From assembly GCF_048771995.1 (NCBI RefSeq), contig NC_133032.1, forward strand, positions 25,817,501 through 25,881,500: a stretch of 64,000 nt of DNA. Direction: 5' to 3'. This DNA comes from Taeniopygia guttata (lineage: Eukaryota; Chordata; Aves; Passeriformes; Estrildidae). Under the pieces are notes generated by a model. That model was not told where the DNA came from and searched no databases. It saw only the letters and a list, made by a program, of their open reading frames with translations. A program made the translations under genes and the position numbers. This document shows, piece by piece, positions 41,882 to 55,250 of this stretch. The first letter of the stretch is position 1. Every line of letters starts with the position of its first letter.

Positions 41882-42188
41882 CTGTGATGCATTTGAAAAT
41901 GGGATATAGAAAAGCTTAGAAAAGAAAAGGTTACTGCAAGTTCCCATTGGTGCAAGAAAGAAAGCAAGTAACCAGTCACCACAAACAGCAAAAATTAAAG
42001 CGTGTCCCAGCTTCCCAGATTGCACCAGCTGCGACATGTTAGCAGCAAAGAGAAACCAAAATAAACCAGTTTAAGCAGTCAAAGCGGTTTAAGGCACTAA
42101 CAGTATTCCCAGATAGCTATCCTGAGGGATATCCTTCTTCATTCCCTGTAGGGACACACAGTTGCACAATTTGTTGCCATTTTCTTAC

Positions 42189-42275
42189 CTGGGTACCATG
42201 CCAATAAGCAGCAATTACTGTGGCAGCCTCGTTACAACGCTTCAGATGCTTCAGCTCCCGAAGAAGTTTCCGAGC
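42189..42275 (-). CDS. MYO1B: MYO1B exon: IQ motif 4
   Basis: This 87-bp exon (29 codons, phase 0) reads ARKLLRELKHLKRCNEAATV then IAAYWHGTQ. It is the first of three successive 87-bp IQ exons. The acceptor is TTTACAG and the donor CAG/GTAAGA. Confidence 0.96.
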
Positions 42276-42797
42276 CTGTAAACAATTGAAAATGTTCTTT
42301 TTAACTAACTAGATTTGTATATTTTTGAAGCAGGGCACTGCAACTTGTAAATCTGGGTAAAACCAAAAATCACTGCCTCCAAATCCCCAAGCAAATACAT
42401 TCACAAATGCTGCCCCAGCCTAAAATTTGCTGCTCTAGGGAGGATTCTGTGCTGCAATACTGTGAATTGCAGGTTAAGGGATCTTAGTTCAATGGCTCAG
42501 TTTTCTCCCAGATTTGCTGTATTACCATATGCATCCCAGCTGGGATCTCAGCAATTGCACTGAGGCAGTGCCCCCTCATTGACAGTCAGCAAGAGAGCAG
42601 CTCCCCCAAAAGGCACCACACAGGCACCTTATCAGTGAAAAAACATCTATGGGTGATGCAGAAAGAAAAAAGTCCCTCCTCTGTTAGAAGTCATGGCTTG
42701 TGAGCTCATCTCCAGTCGATCGAAGGTGGCTGTACAGGGTGCATGAGGCCAGACACCTCCAGCTGCATTTGCTTCCCGGCAAGGCTGACTTACCTGG

Positions 42798-42850
42798 TGG
42801 TGCTTCAGGAGCTGATCAGGAAGAGGGATGGTCCTTCAGGAGCTGATCAG
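42798..42850. repeat. Short tandem repeat, 31-bp period (copy B)
   Basis: This is the same two-unit repeat as at 5,153-5,205. Its first unit carries one substitution (TGGTGCTTC instead of TGGTCCTTC). Confidence 0.8.
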
Positions 42851-45682
42851 CCCCTTGTCAGAGGGACTAACTCCATGCCAGGCTGATGCACAACCGTGCC
42901 ACCAGAGTCAGAAACATCCCATAACAAAATCCCTGACAGTGAGCTCCAATAATTTATACCTCTGCAGACCAGCTCCTCCTGCTCACATGCCACACTTAAC
43001 AAAAGAGTAATTGCTGCCTGATTTCTGATTGCTCTCATTAACAAGAGCAATGGAACAAGTGAGTTCTACAAACACAGCTTTGAAGCAAAAAAAGCTCTAG
43101 AAAGCACAGAAGCTCAGCAATTTTTAATATATGTTGGTAGTGAGTACAGTACTAAAGTATATCAGTGTGACCTAAATATTTATACCACAGGCAGCAGTAC
43201 TTGAGGTGCAGGGATTGAAAGCAAAAGAGATTTTTGGGTGCATTTTTATACCAAAAAATGTTGAGCCAGCAGCCAACCAAGCAAAAATTGTTTCTCAGAT
43301 CTAAAGACAGCACCAAAAGCTGAGCTCAGCTGTCATTCCTCCTCTTCTGCCTGGCAGTGCCCTGCCAAACCAAAGCTTCTCATCCCAGCCTCTTGCTGCC
43401 TGCCTTTGGAGCTGTGTGCAGCAGTCCCAGGCCACGCTGCTGGCTGTGGGGCAGGATCTCAGGGATGCACAGCAGTGATGCCTCCAGCCAAGGCAGCTCA
43501 CAGAGCTGCAGCCTGGAGCATACAGGAGGGGGAGTGTTTGCTTCGATAGCTGCTTCCTCCCTGGGAAGCCAGGCCTTGCTTCCCTGCCTCTTTCAAGCCT
43601 TCCCACCCCCAGGATGCGCCAGCAGCATCTGACTGCACAAGGCTTTTTCTGGGCTCCCAGGAGGGCTTGCTGAGACTGAAACTGCCCATTTCAGCCAAGC
43701 TTGCAGAAAACTTTCCCAAAGTGACCTGCTCCCTGGAGCACATAAAGAATTACCAGCAGCACAGGACTCCTCTACATTACTCCTTACCATTGCAACCTGA
43801 TTTGTAGCTGTCACTTTGGTTTTTCCACATCAGTGTGGACACTCCCTCTTCTGGTTATGGCATTGTAGGGGCTTCAAAGGGGCTTCCCATAAGTGAGGAT
43901 TCACCTGTGGATTTTGGGAACATGCCTGTCATATGACTGCCCGTTCCTATTTTAAAATACATTCTGAGCATCAGCCAAGCCCCTGTAGGTGTCTGCACAT
44001 GTCCTTCTATTCCCAAGAGCAGCAGTGGTGTTTTCCAGAGATGCTTTGGTACTAAGTGGGGAAGGGAAACCTAGTCTAAGCACTTCCCTCTCATAAAAAT
44101 GCCCACATTGGTTCAGTTATGTTTAGCCATCTCAATGTTCCCAGCTCCTCTGAAAAGTCCAGCTCAGACCTCTGCTGAGGTCACTGTGGTTATGACTCAA
44201 GGGCTAAACTTGTCAGGAAATCATGCATATCCAGCAAAATGGGTTTCTGCATCTGGCCTGCTGATTGCTAGGTGAGATTTTTCTGTCTTTAGTAACATCG
44301 GTTTCTGAACAGAGACTTATGGAAATGGCTTCTTGCTGATCCACTTCAGATATAAGAAATCTGGGGGCATTTATTTGAAGGCCCAAACATGCCCACTGGT
44401 ACAGCCTGATGGTATTCCTGGTGGTACGTGCCTGGCAACCACATTTCCATGGCATGTTGAATTCCCATACTTCCAACTGGCCTGTAGGAATGACATCTGA
44501 AGTGGGAGAGTGGTTTGGACCCACAACCTCTGAGCAGATAAACCTTGACATAGTGACTGCTTTAGTTGCTCTTAGTTCAGAGTAAAGCTCCCCTGCAGCA
44601 CATGCAGGCCTATGTTTGCAGCTTTGAGCCATTTTAATTTCCTCAGAGCGACTTCAGAATACTGGCAAGATGGAATCACAAGAAAGATTTTCTTTCATCT
44701 TCAGCTGATCACCATTCCTCTTTATAACTGACTTGCAAAATGAAACATATATTCAAAAACTAAAAACAGTGTTTGGGCTGGTGTTTTGGAAGATGGGATT
44801 TGTGGTCCTAGGCTTCTTTGTACAGCTGGAGAGCAAATATGGGCTCCACAGGGAGAACAGGATACTCGAGCAGCTTAAAATTCCCAGCACAAACCAGAAA
44901 CAATTGTTTGTGAAAGCCAAGGATGCAGCACCTGGAAGAAGGAGCTGACACTGGCCTGAGAGACAGAGTGATGGGAGGGATGCCTTGCTCTGGAGTGGGT
45001 GTTCTGGCCCAGCCCAGCTGCCCTCTGCTCAATTTGACTGCCACATTATGGCAACTGAAACTGATCAAAACCTTTTACAATCCAAGTTACAGAAAGTCTG
45101 TGGAGGATCTCAGGTCTCACTCCTCTGTAAGTCTCCAAAATATCATTTTGATAAAAACAGATAAAGAGCAATTCCATACTCAAGAAAAGCTGTTATTTCT
45201 GAAAGATGCATTTAAAGTTCCCTATCCACCCCACAAAAGGTCAGAATGCCTCCCTAGTAATGTAATAGCTCTGTGCACCATCACCAAAGAAGTCCATATT
45301 TATATTTATAGCCAGCCAAGGTGGTTCACAGTTAGTGCCAGTGGTTCACTCCCTTGTACCACTCTGTGTAGTTTGGATTTTAATGCAACTAATACCCTGC
45401 AGAAAGCTGGTATAGGACCCCAAATGGGTCCCTGACCCCTGAAAGCTGACATTTGAACTTTCATCCACACAGCCCTGTGCTGAGAACTTGAAGAGGCTGA
45501 AAGAGTAAAATCTCTAAAATATCCAGCCCCAGCAGAGTTGTCCCCTGTGTGCATGCAGGCATGCCAGGGCCACCCCTGAGCAGAGGGGACGCACCAGGTG
45601 CCCATGTCACCTCCCAGAAGACCTGTCACACACAACATTCCATCCATCACAATGCCCAGGGGGAGTGTGGAAGCAGGGCTTG

Positions 45683-45688
45683 GTTGCC
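45683..45688 (+). promoter_or_regulatory. Possible RFX half-site before TSSK6-like copy B
   Basis: The same GTTGCC half X-box is kept at the same place as in copy A, although a nearby base has changed (GACGAAGG in A, GATGAAGG in B). The evidence is equally weak. Confidence 0.25.
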
Positions 45689-45702
45689 ATAGATGAAGGT
45701 GA

Positions 45703-46620
<918 letters not shown>

Positions 46621-46664
46621 AGGACACAGCCCGTCCTGAATATTCTGGAAGAGCACTTTGGTGC

Positions 46665-46670
46665 AATAAA
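46665..46670 (+). other. Poly(A) signal of TSSK6-like copy B
   Basis: This AATAAA is in the same place as in copy A. It would end a plus-strand transcript inside the MYO1B intron without reaching the IQ3 exon at 48,309. Confidence 0.7.
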
Positions 46671-47901
46671 TACTGCCCTGAAGAAGCATTTCTGTGGTTT
46701 CTCGATTGTTTTGAGGCCCAGGGGTGCCTGTGTGTGCAGCTGATGGAACTTCAGGCACCAGCAAAGCCGTGTGCTCTCAGGAGGTGGTCAGATCCCAAAA
46801 CAGCAGTGGCAGTCTGGGTTTTGAGACACAACAGCCATGCAGAGCTGCCAGAGCAGGGTGGTGAGGTGCTGCAGCACAGCCCATCATGGTGCCTGCTCCC
46901 TAGAACGCCAAAACTCTGGTGCAGCCCCCCCAATCCGCTCTTCCCCACCCTCTGCTGCTGAATGCACAGGGACTATGGGAGGAGAGCTGCTCTCACAGGG
47001 CTCTTGGCTTCTCCTCAGCCTTTTCACCACCAGTGCACATGGCTCTGCTGGAGGAGGTGGAAGCACCTTTTGCAAAGCAAACATTTTGGGTCTATTAAAA
47101 GCAGCAGTGTAAGTAGAACAAGATGTGGCAGCAGGGCCAGCCCAAGGCTGTTCAGCATGCAGGATACAGGGAATTTTGCCATCCCCAGAATGAAGATTTA
47201 TTTTGTTCTTCTCACAGCTGCAAAATAAAACTTGCAGCAGCAACGTCTGAAGTAGAGAGAGTAATGGTATACAAAGAGTGTCGTGGCCATCTAGGGCTGT
47301 GGAAACAGGCTTGGGAGGGATCAGGAAGGGGATAGAAAAGAAGGGGAGATGTCATAAGGATGTGGAAAGCAAGGAGGTGGACTTCAGGGTAGTGAAATTT
47401 CCAGTAAGGCTCAAATCTTCTTTTTCTCCTCCCACCCACCCTGTCCGTCTCATCCTAATCCATGCTTCAGGACCTTCAAGTCCTCCAAGTACCTGTCCCT
47501 CTCCTTGTACTGGAGTCACTCAAGCCTTGCTTGCCTCCAGGTACCTCCCCACAACTTGGGAAGCACAAACCTGGCTCTGCTGCATTGCCTTTCCTTTTGC
47601 TCTATCTTAATCTTCTTTCCTTAAAGACAAAGCTAACACAATGGGAGTCATTCTAAAATCCAGACCCTATTAATCTCCCCTCAGCACCACATTCTCCTAA
47701 ACGGTTGCATCTGTTGAGGACACCAGCCAGGACAGATGACTAATGTTTTGTGAGGCTGTGCCCCCTTGGGTGACTGGGGAAAGCAGCCGGGGTTCAAGTG
47801 GGGAGAGGTCTGAATGAGCCACAGGAGGCTCGTCAGGCTGCCCGCAGCCCTCGCCCTCTGCAGGCAGATGGTGATCTCCCACAGCCAGCACTAACGACCT
47901 C

Positions 47902-48034
47902 AGAGCAGTCCCCAGGCTGAAAAATAGTCCATTACCCGTCTAATTATGCAAATTAAAAATAAAAATCACAATTAAAGACCCCGAGCCAATTCTTATCTAA
48001 TTTGCACCAATGGGCTATCAGTTTTGAAGGAGGG
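47902..48034. promoter_or_regulatory. Candidate conserved noncoding element, copy B
   Basis: This is the partner of the element at 10,261-10,393, with the octamer ATGCAAAT at 47,946-47,953. In this copy it lies inside the MYO1B intron, about 275 bp from the 5' splice site of the IQ3 exon. Confidence 0.35.
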
Positions 48035-48308
48035 CAGGAGTAGTGGCTTTGAGCAGGATGAGGCAGAGGCTCACAGCTCTGCCAGCATCCCTCCCCTCTA
48101 GAGGCCTCTGCGTGTGCTCAGCCCGATGCTTCCCTAAGCTTATTTCCTCCTCAGGAGGGTAGAAATTTTAACCTTTAACTTTTTTAACCTTCCTGGGAGG
48201 CGCACAGTTGAGGTGTGACAGGCAGGAAGCTCAGCACACTTGGAAAGTGTTTTCTGACCGGCTCCTTACCTCTCCAAACAGAGACAGCTGCAGTAACAGG
48301 TAACTCAC

Positions 48309-48377
48309 CTTCCACCCTCTGATGTACGACTGTACTGTGATAGCCGAACTCTTTATCTTCTGGTATTTCTCTTGTTG
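48309..48377 (-). CDS. MYO1B: MYO1B exon: IQ motif 3
   Basis: This 69-bp exon (23 codons, phase 0) reads QQEKYQKIKSSAITVQSYIR then GWK. The acceptor is AACACAG and the donor AAG/GTGAGT. Only about 97 nt of native intron separate its donor from duplication copy B. Confidence 0.95.
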
Positions 48378-50489
48378 CTGTGTTAGAAATAAGTATGTGA
48401 TGTTTAGAACAGAATATTATGTCTGTTAAACACTGCATAATTAACCTTTCATTACTAACATTTGACAATGTGCTTGAGGAGACAAACACTAAATGTAAAA
48501 AGTGAACCATTTCTGACTGAGCAGATCAGAGTGTAGATTGTGTGTTCAACTGGAGGGGAAACAAAGCACATCAACAATGCTGCATGGACAATGCCACTCT
48601 GTTTACAGAAACACTAAGTTCATGGTCAGCTGCACAATTGCACATTAAATGCTAACAGTAAGAGCTTTATTTGTCTTTTCCATCAGAGCAGCACACAAAC
48701 TGTCACACATACTCAGGTTTGTAGGCTAAGCTTTTTACCACCTTTTTCTAAGACATGTGCTGTTCCTATTACCCACAGTGCTTTTATTATGGCTGATGAT
48801 AACTTAGGAAGAGGAAAAAATCCAAAACCATGGATTCCTAACTGAGATGCTGGAGTACTATTTAAGTATGCCAGGTTGAACAATAAATTTCCTGGACAGC
48901 TGAGCATTTTCCTTCTAAAAGGAAAGGCTCGGTCCTCCAATAGCCCAGCATTTATTATAATACTAAATTGACAGACTTTGCAACAGGGCTTTTAGACTTG
49001 ACATTCAACCCACTCATTGACAGTGAAAATCTCTGTGAGCAAGCTGTAGAGGGTCCTCTCTGGGCCACCCTCATGCCACAGCTGCTGTCTGTCCTGCCCT
49101 GCAAGGCAACAGACAGACAAGTGCCTGCAGAACCTTGAGTCAAGCCTCCAGCAAAAGGAGGTAGTCAAAAAATCTTTATTCATTCCAGGGATTTCCTGTG
49201 AAACCTTCCAAAGCACAGTGCCTACCAGTCACGTTGGCTTAGGAGAACAGTGCCTTTCATCCACATGAAGAGGCTGAGAAAACTTTATTTTAATAGTCTC
49301 TAACATGACCATTAAAACAACTGCTGCCATGTTTCACCAGTGACCCAATAAAGGCTTACAGTTAAGAAATCAGCAGTTCTTGGTTGTGCATTTGTTTTCA
49401 TTTCTTTATATTTAAAGCTGTGCCAATCTAGCTGCAGTAAGTTCATTTAAAATTCATTAAGATTGCGTGAGATCATAATGAAGCCATATGGGCACAATGC
49501 AACTCTGTAATGATGCTGTTTGTAGGAATGGGGCCTTTCAGTCCCACAAAATCAGAGAGAAGAGCTTTTACAGTCAAGAAGTATGCTTCAGTCATACTTT
49601 TTCCAAATGATCTATACTTCTCTCTAACTATCCAAGAGAAGTAAACCAAGCACTGATGGCTTTCAAGAGGATGAACAGAACTGCTTGTCAACTGAAAAAT
49701 GGGGATTTGTCAACTCTGCCACTTGCAGTTTGAGAAGACTTTTCTTTCCGTGTTTTATCAAGGTTTCTGATATGCTTGTGTTATTCTCCAGCAATAACAA
49801 AACACAGCTGAGAAGTTCAAGAGTGGTTTTAAAAACAAATAAATCTTTTTTATCACATAACTCAGTATTATTTACTAACTGCCAAGAAGACATGAAAGAG
49901 TGGTGTAACAGTGTGGATCAGTTTGTGGCACAGAACGCCCAGTCCACACATAGAACTGAAACTGTTTTGGGATTAACTATATCAAGAATGATACCAAATT
50001 ACAAGTCTTAGGACTTACAATTAAAATAAACCCCTACAGGCAGCATTTTTGATTCTAAGGCAAATGCTCCAAATAAGGCAAAACCTCAAAAAGGCTTAGG
50101 AATGACTGAATTCCACAGAACTGCACATGTATATTACTGAAATTTTTTACACATTAACCATATGTTTTGAGAGCGCTGTAAATGTTGGGAAGCACAGCAT
50201 TTTAGCTGAATGAAAAAGACTCTTCCCAGCTGAGCCACAGAATCCTGCTCTCCCAGAGTGAAAGGACTCTGGTGAGCTTTTTAATTTTTTAAAAACGAGC
50301 ACAGTGTAAGCACTTAACAGTAGTCTATATAAACTAACTATTCTTTATTCCCGCTATTGGTACGTAAGTAGTAACATAAAATTTATTCTTTCAACAGCTC
50401 TCTGTACATATTGAGGAAAAAAAACTTATGAAGGTTATATGTAGTAAACAATGCAGAGAACCCCCCATGCAGTAAGGATGGTATCTTAC

Positions 50490-50639
50490 TGAGTATCTCC
50501 TGTACCAGGAAGCGATCACAATCTGGCATTTTTTCATTAACAGGAAGTGAGTACGGCACTTCCAACCTCTGTAAATCTTCTCAATTAGAGTAGCCAAGTC
50601 CTCCAGACGCTGCTTTCTCAGGTCTTCTAGTTTGAAGAG
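50490..50639 (-). CDS. MYO1B: MYO1B exon: IQ motifs 1 and 2
   Basis: This 150-bp exon (50 codons, phase 0) reads LFKLEDLRKQRLEDLATLIE, KIYRGWKCRTHFLLMKKCQI, VIASWYRRYS. It begins the calmodulin-binding lever arm. In the first motif the usual IQ pair is IE (codon GAG), whereas the human protein as I remember it has LIQKIYRGWK. The donor is TCA/GTAAGA. Confidence 0.96.
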
Positions 50640-51069
50640 CTGGGTGTGGGGGTTTTCAGGGTTTTGTTTGACATTGGAAGAAAAACAGCAGGAGAGAAGA
50701 GACAAGGGAAAAAAACCATAAGCACAGCTCTTGTAAGAGAAATCTCCTCTTTGCTGAAGTCCCCCCTCAGTCACACGTTGTTTTGTTCCTCTCCAGAGCT
50801 ACAGGCAGGTACACCAACAAGATTTGTGGCAGATACAATGTCACAAGTCAGTGCTCAAAAATTATATCAAATTAAGGCTGACAGCTATTGTAGAATCTTG
50901 ATTCAGATTGATTTTAATGGGCCTAACATTAAAAATTGCTTTTTTTTATGCTTCTGTCATAGCAATATATCAAAGCAATGCATGTATAAAAATCTGTAGG
51001 AACCAGGTGGTGAATGATGCGGTCCTCATGAGAGAGGGCTTGATTTTGCAGGAGGCATTTTTCACTTAC

Positions 51070-51163
51070 TGTTCTTGGGTTGCGGATGAATATCTTTGAT
51101 CTACCGAATGAAAATTCCTCTTCAGGGATTCCCAATTCATTAAACAGCACCTCTACTCCAGCC
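51070..51163 (-). CDS. MYO1B: MYO1B exon: converter
   Basis: This 94-bp exon completes Arg and reads AGVEVLFNELGIPEEEFSFG and RSKIFIRNPRT, the converter that swings the lever arm. The donor is ACA/GTAAGT and the acceptor TTCATAG. Confidence 0.96.
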
Positions 51164-52183
51164 CTATGAAGGAATAAATGAGCTTAACAAACATGACCGC
51201 CAGCTCTAAAACATCTTAGTTTACATATTCACATCTTAATTTATGGAAAGTATATGAAAGCATATTTTAAACTTTTAAATAGTGCTTGACATAAGATTGA
51301 AAACCTAACCCATTTACTCAGTGGTTTATTCCACTAAAGGCAAGAATAATCACTATAAAGATTCAGAATAATTTGATGAAAAAAAGAGCAAATTTTATTT
51401 TACAGCCTCAGCAACGGCCTATTTTTTCCTCTTACATCTATAATTATTTTTAAAAACAGAAGGAAGGAAAAAGGAAGGGCTCACACTAGTGTCGGAATGT
51501 GAAACAAAGACTGACAAGTTTGACAAATGCCAGTGTTCTATTCTCTTCAAATGCATTTTATGAACACCAACAGAAAAAAAGGAAGTCAAACCGTGCAGAT
51601 CTTTGTGATGATTATTGAAATGCTATTGTTACCAATACTGCACTGCCACCATTCTCTTGATAACCTAAAGACTTATATTGTAGCTAAAAGATGTTAATCA
51701 ATTCTGAAAGATATTTAAATCTTGCTTTTGGTGGCCATATGTAAAAGAAATAATAGAAACTTATTTGCCCATGCCAGACATTATTTGCAAGAATACATGT
51801 GAATACTATGCAATTTAAGTGTATATTATATTATATTTAATATAATTGATTTGCAACGATTATCTCATAATTGTTCCCCAATCATTATGTAAAGTTCTTC
51901 CTGAAAGGGCAGAGGAAGATTGTATGACTGTCTTCAATAAAATTAGTGTTCTTACACTTTGAAAATTGGTTATTAAAGGTAAGTGTACTCCTGATCATTG
52001 CAGACCTCCCAGTTATTTTGAATCCATGGCAGTATCTCTCTCTTACACCCTTTCTTTCAGACCCAAATCAGTAAGGCCTGCACCGCATTCCTTTTGCAAC
52101 GTAAGCACAACTACTAAAAGCTCGGGACATGTGGAAGATGGGAATTTCACTCGGGACAGGTAGCAATATTGCTGTTTGCCTAC

Positions 52184-52384
52184 CTGGCTGGCCCTCTCCA
52201 GTGGGGCCAGGTCTGCTTGCAGAGCATTTTGTACCTCTCTAGGCAGGGCTCGTAGGGCTGCCGGAAGGCGTAGCCCGCCCTCCGCACTCGCACATTCTCC
52301 AGCAGCCCCAGGTACCGGATCTGGTGGCACACCAGGGCTTCGTTGAAAATGTGTGCAGCCTTTTTGTCATTGGGCTTGATGCAC
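52184..52384 (-). CDS. MYO1B: MYO1B exon: SH1 helix region
   Basis: This 201-bp exon completes Arg and reads [20 protein letters not shown], then [20 protein letters not shown], ending WPHWRGPA plus AG. It holds the SH2/SH1 helices that couple the active site to the lever arm. One of the best-conserved parts of the gene. Confidence 0.97.
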
Positions 52385-52554
52385 CTGCACGGGAAAACCA
52401 AAAGGGACATCTCTTTGTACTGTACGTGCTAACAGCTGTGATGGTGAGCTTAAACCATACATTTTTATAGTTTATCCTTGGACATCAGGATTTTTTTTTT
52501 TTTAAATAACCTCATCAAACAAACTGACCAAATCTTTGGCACTGGGGAATTTAC

Positions 52555-52781
52555 CTGATGTAGTTTGGATTTTTTGTCTGGAGGTTTTTCATCAGGGTAG
52601 CAACTGAAGCCTTGAACTGTGAACCTGCTGTTGGTGGTCTCTTCAGATTGATCTTAGCAGGGTTTCCTTCTGGGAACAATGCTTTGATAAGGGAGTGGTT
52701 GGCCTTCCACATGGCCTGGGAGAGGTCACGGTACAGAAGATCATTATTTTTGTCAACAAATCCTTCCACCTGGTACATAAC
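52555..52781 (-). CDS. MYO1B: MYO1B exon: motor domain, loop 2 region
   Basis: This 227-bp exon starts in phase 0 and leaves two bases over. It reads VMYQVEGFVDKNNDLLYRDL, includes NLKRPPTAGSQFKASVATLM, and ends NPNYI plus AG. It includes the short basic loop 2 that touches actin. The donor is AG/GTAAAT. Confidence 0.96.
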
Positions 52782-54654
52782 CTGAACAACAGAGAAGAGA
52801 ATTTATCAGTGCAGGTTTTGAACTAAAACATAGACCAGTTAAAAACTGACCCAAGAAATTGATTTCTCCTTCTTACACACTGTCCAAAAGAAACGAAAGG
52901 TATTTCAGCTTTTCATTTTAAATCTGACATTTGGATGGCTTTTTGTTGGATAAAATGTCTGTGAACATGCTACCTGGGAAAGATGCATTTTCTCATACTG
53001 GCAACAGTTCCCTGTGTCAATCAATTCTGGTTTCTGAAATGGAAGAAACCCTTTTTCCATGATTACTCTGACACACCACCACCTGCCATGAGTCCAAAAT
53101 AATCTATCTTTTTTTCTGTCTGATAAGGTTTTTCTCCCTCTCTTTTGAGCCAAAACAACAAAAATACCCTTTCCTTTCAAAGTACTGATGCTTACATTAT
53201 TTGCCTAACTAAAACAAGATATGGAATATCACCTCTTGCTATCACAGCGCAAGCAGCAAGCTGTGCAGTCCTCAGGGGACTGTTATTTTAAAGGACTTTT
53301 ACCAGGAAACCAGTCCAAGAACAACAAGCACGAGTACAAAGCTCTGACCTGCAGCTGGGTACCCAGAAGGCAGCCAGAGGAACTTCATGCAGACCTCAGA
53401 TTGCTACTGGCTTCTTTAATTTTTGAGGCTAGGAAACATATTTGATTAATTGAGACAAGTCATCTGGCTGGTAATACAGATTCTTCTTCAGATCCATGAT
53501 TTCCCAGTTCTGCATGGGTATGAACTAAGTACACAGAACTCTGAATGAAAATAGTACTGACACATATTTTACACATCAGCAAGTGACTGGGAACTCAGTA
53601 GGCAGCATTTTACTTTGGAGAACATGTTTCTGGTTCTGGCAGGTGCAGTAAATGCCACTACTGAAAAAAAAAAAAAAAACCAAAAACAAATGTTCACATG
53701 AAATTACTAATATTTCTTAAAACGAGGGTCAAACTTTTGTTGACCAGTGACAAGATCAAAATGTTCTCAGCTGAGGATGGAAAAACAACATTCCTCCCAA
53801 AATAGGAGGAATTCACTCTGCTGGGTAAGTGAATGCCTGTAACAATCAAAGACCCTCACTGCCTGCTAAGACACAATCTGTGCACAGTCCTTCTCACAGT
53901 ACTGGGGTATTTTCAATTCACTTAGATTTTTGACAACCAAAGAAATATCTCGGTGTTAATCCTTGATAGATTATGCAGTTACAAACTTTTCTGGGCAATT
54001 AATATGAATGAAAGTCTGAAAGTCTGATATTTCCAGGACTATTTTGACTGAAAAAATTATTGAGCCACTCAAAATTTTAAGACTGAAAAATTTCAAAAAG
54101 CATTAAGCACTCCAAGGGAAATGAAATACTTTCCACATATTCGTTACTGTGTGACATTATCACTTCAGCAGATGCAGACAAGAGATATAATTTCAACCCT
54201 ACATTTACTTTCAATTTTTAAAAAATAAATTGTCTTCAGTCTACAAATTTAATTATTTTGATTCTCATTAATAAAAAGTCAGCTTTTCACAGCTTTCACA
54301 CACTGAAAGCTGTCAGACTGGTATTTATTCATACTGCTTATGTTGAAAAATGCAAATACAAACATTTGTAAAATGCAAATGTTTGCAAGCCCTCTGTACA
54401 GCTTTCTCTTCCATCTGTTAAACACAGAGTATCAAACTCAGTTCCTTCAAATGTACAAAAACTGCATTTTCTGAACAATGTGACTAAGAACTGCAGCTAA
54501 TTCAGTGACAAAGAGCATGTTTTCCAAACTATGTTGCCAACTAATGCATGTGAGCAATGATTTATTTCCAGAGACCTAATGCAGCACCAAAGCACATGGG
54601 GCACCTTTCTCCTTTGATGGAAGGAGAACTGCTTTGATTTCAGCCACAGCAGCA

Positions 54655-54921
54655 GGACTCTCTGCAAGGGCATGTAGTGACAGGACAAGGGGTAGGGGCT
54701 GCACACTGACAGAGGGCAGGTTTAGGTTAGACAGCAGGAAGAAATTCTTCCCTGTGAGGGTGGTGATGCCCTGCACAGGCTGCCCACAGAAGCTGTGGCT
54801 GTCCCATCCCTGGAAGTGTTCAAGACCAGTCTGGATGGGGCTCTAGTGAAAGGTGTCCCTGCCCATAGCAGGGCTTGGAACTAGGTGATGTTTAAAATCC
54901 CTTTCAACCAAAACCATTCCA
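54655..54921 (+). mobile_element. CR1 LINE 3'-end fragment
   Basis: This is a clear CR1 3' segment: CTCTGCAAGGGCATGTAGTG, GGTTAGACAGCAGGAAGAAA, GAGGGTGGTGATGCCCTG, CATCCCTGGAAGTGTTCAAG, GGTGTCCCTGCCCATAGCAG, then GGAACTAGGTGATG and the closing CCATTCCAAC. It is 5'-truncated and has no coding capacity. It lies antisense in the MYO1B intron between the exons at 55,050 and 52,781, ending about 130 bp from the 5' splice site of the 55,050-55,250 exon. Confidence 0.93.
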
Positions 54922-55049
54922 ACTCTCTTAAAGCCTTCCAGCCAAAATCACAGATTCGAGGTTTAAGGCAGAAAAGATTAAGGCAGGTCTGGATTTCTCC
55001 ATCAGCTACACCAGCCCCCCAGACACCAGGTGCTCCCTTCAGCAGGTAC

Positions 55050-55250
55050 CTTGCCAGCATAGTGCTGAATCCTGAAGCAGCTGTGAGGCAGGGAGGTGTC
55101 ATTGAGGAACCGGGAGCACTTGCTCATCCTGCTCTCAAAATGCTGGTGAGTGGCACAGACTTGGTTCAGTTTTTCTAGAAAGGTGTCATCGGTAACAGTT
55201 CCTGGTCTCAGGCATTCTTCATCCAGCATGGCCAGGATTCCAGTTTGGTT
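55050..55250 (-). CDS. MYO1B: MYO1B exon: motor domain, lower 50K
   Basis: This 201-bp exon (67 codons, phase 0) runs from NQTGILAMLDEECLRPGT through FESRMSKCSRFLNDTSLP to CFRIQHYAGK. It contributes to the actin-binding lower 50K subdomain. The acceptor is CCTTCAG and the donor AAG/GTACCT. Confidence 0.96.
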
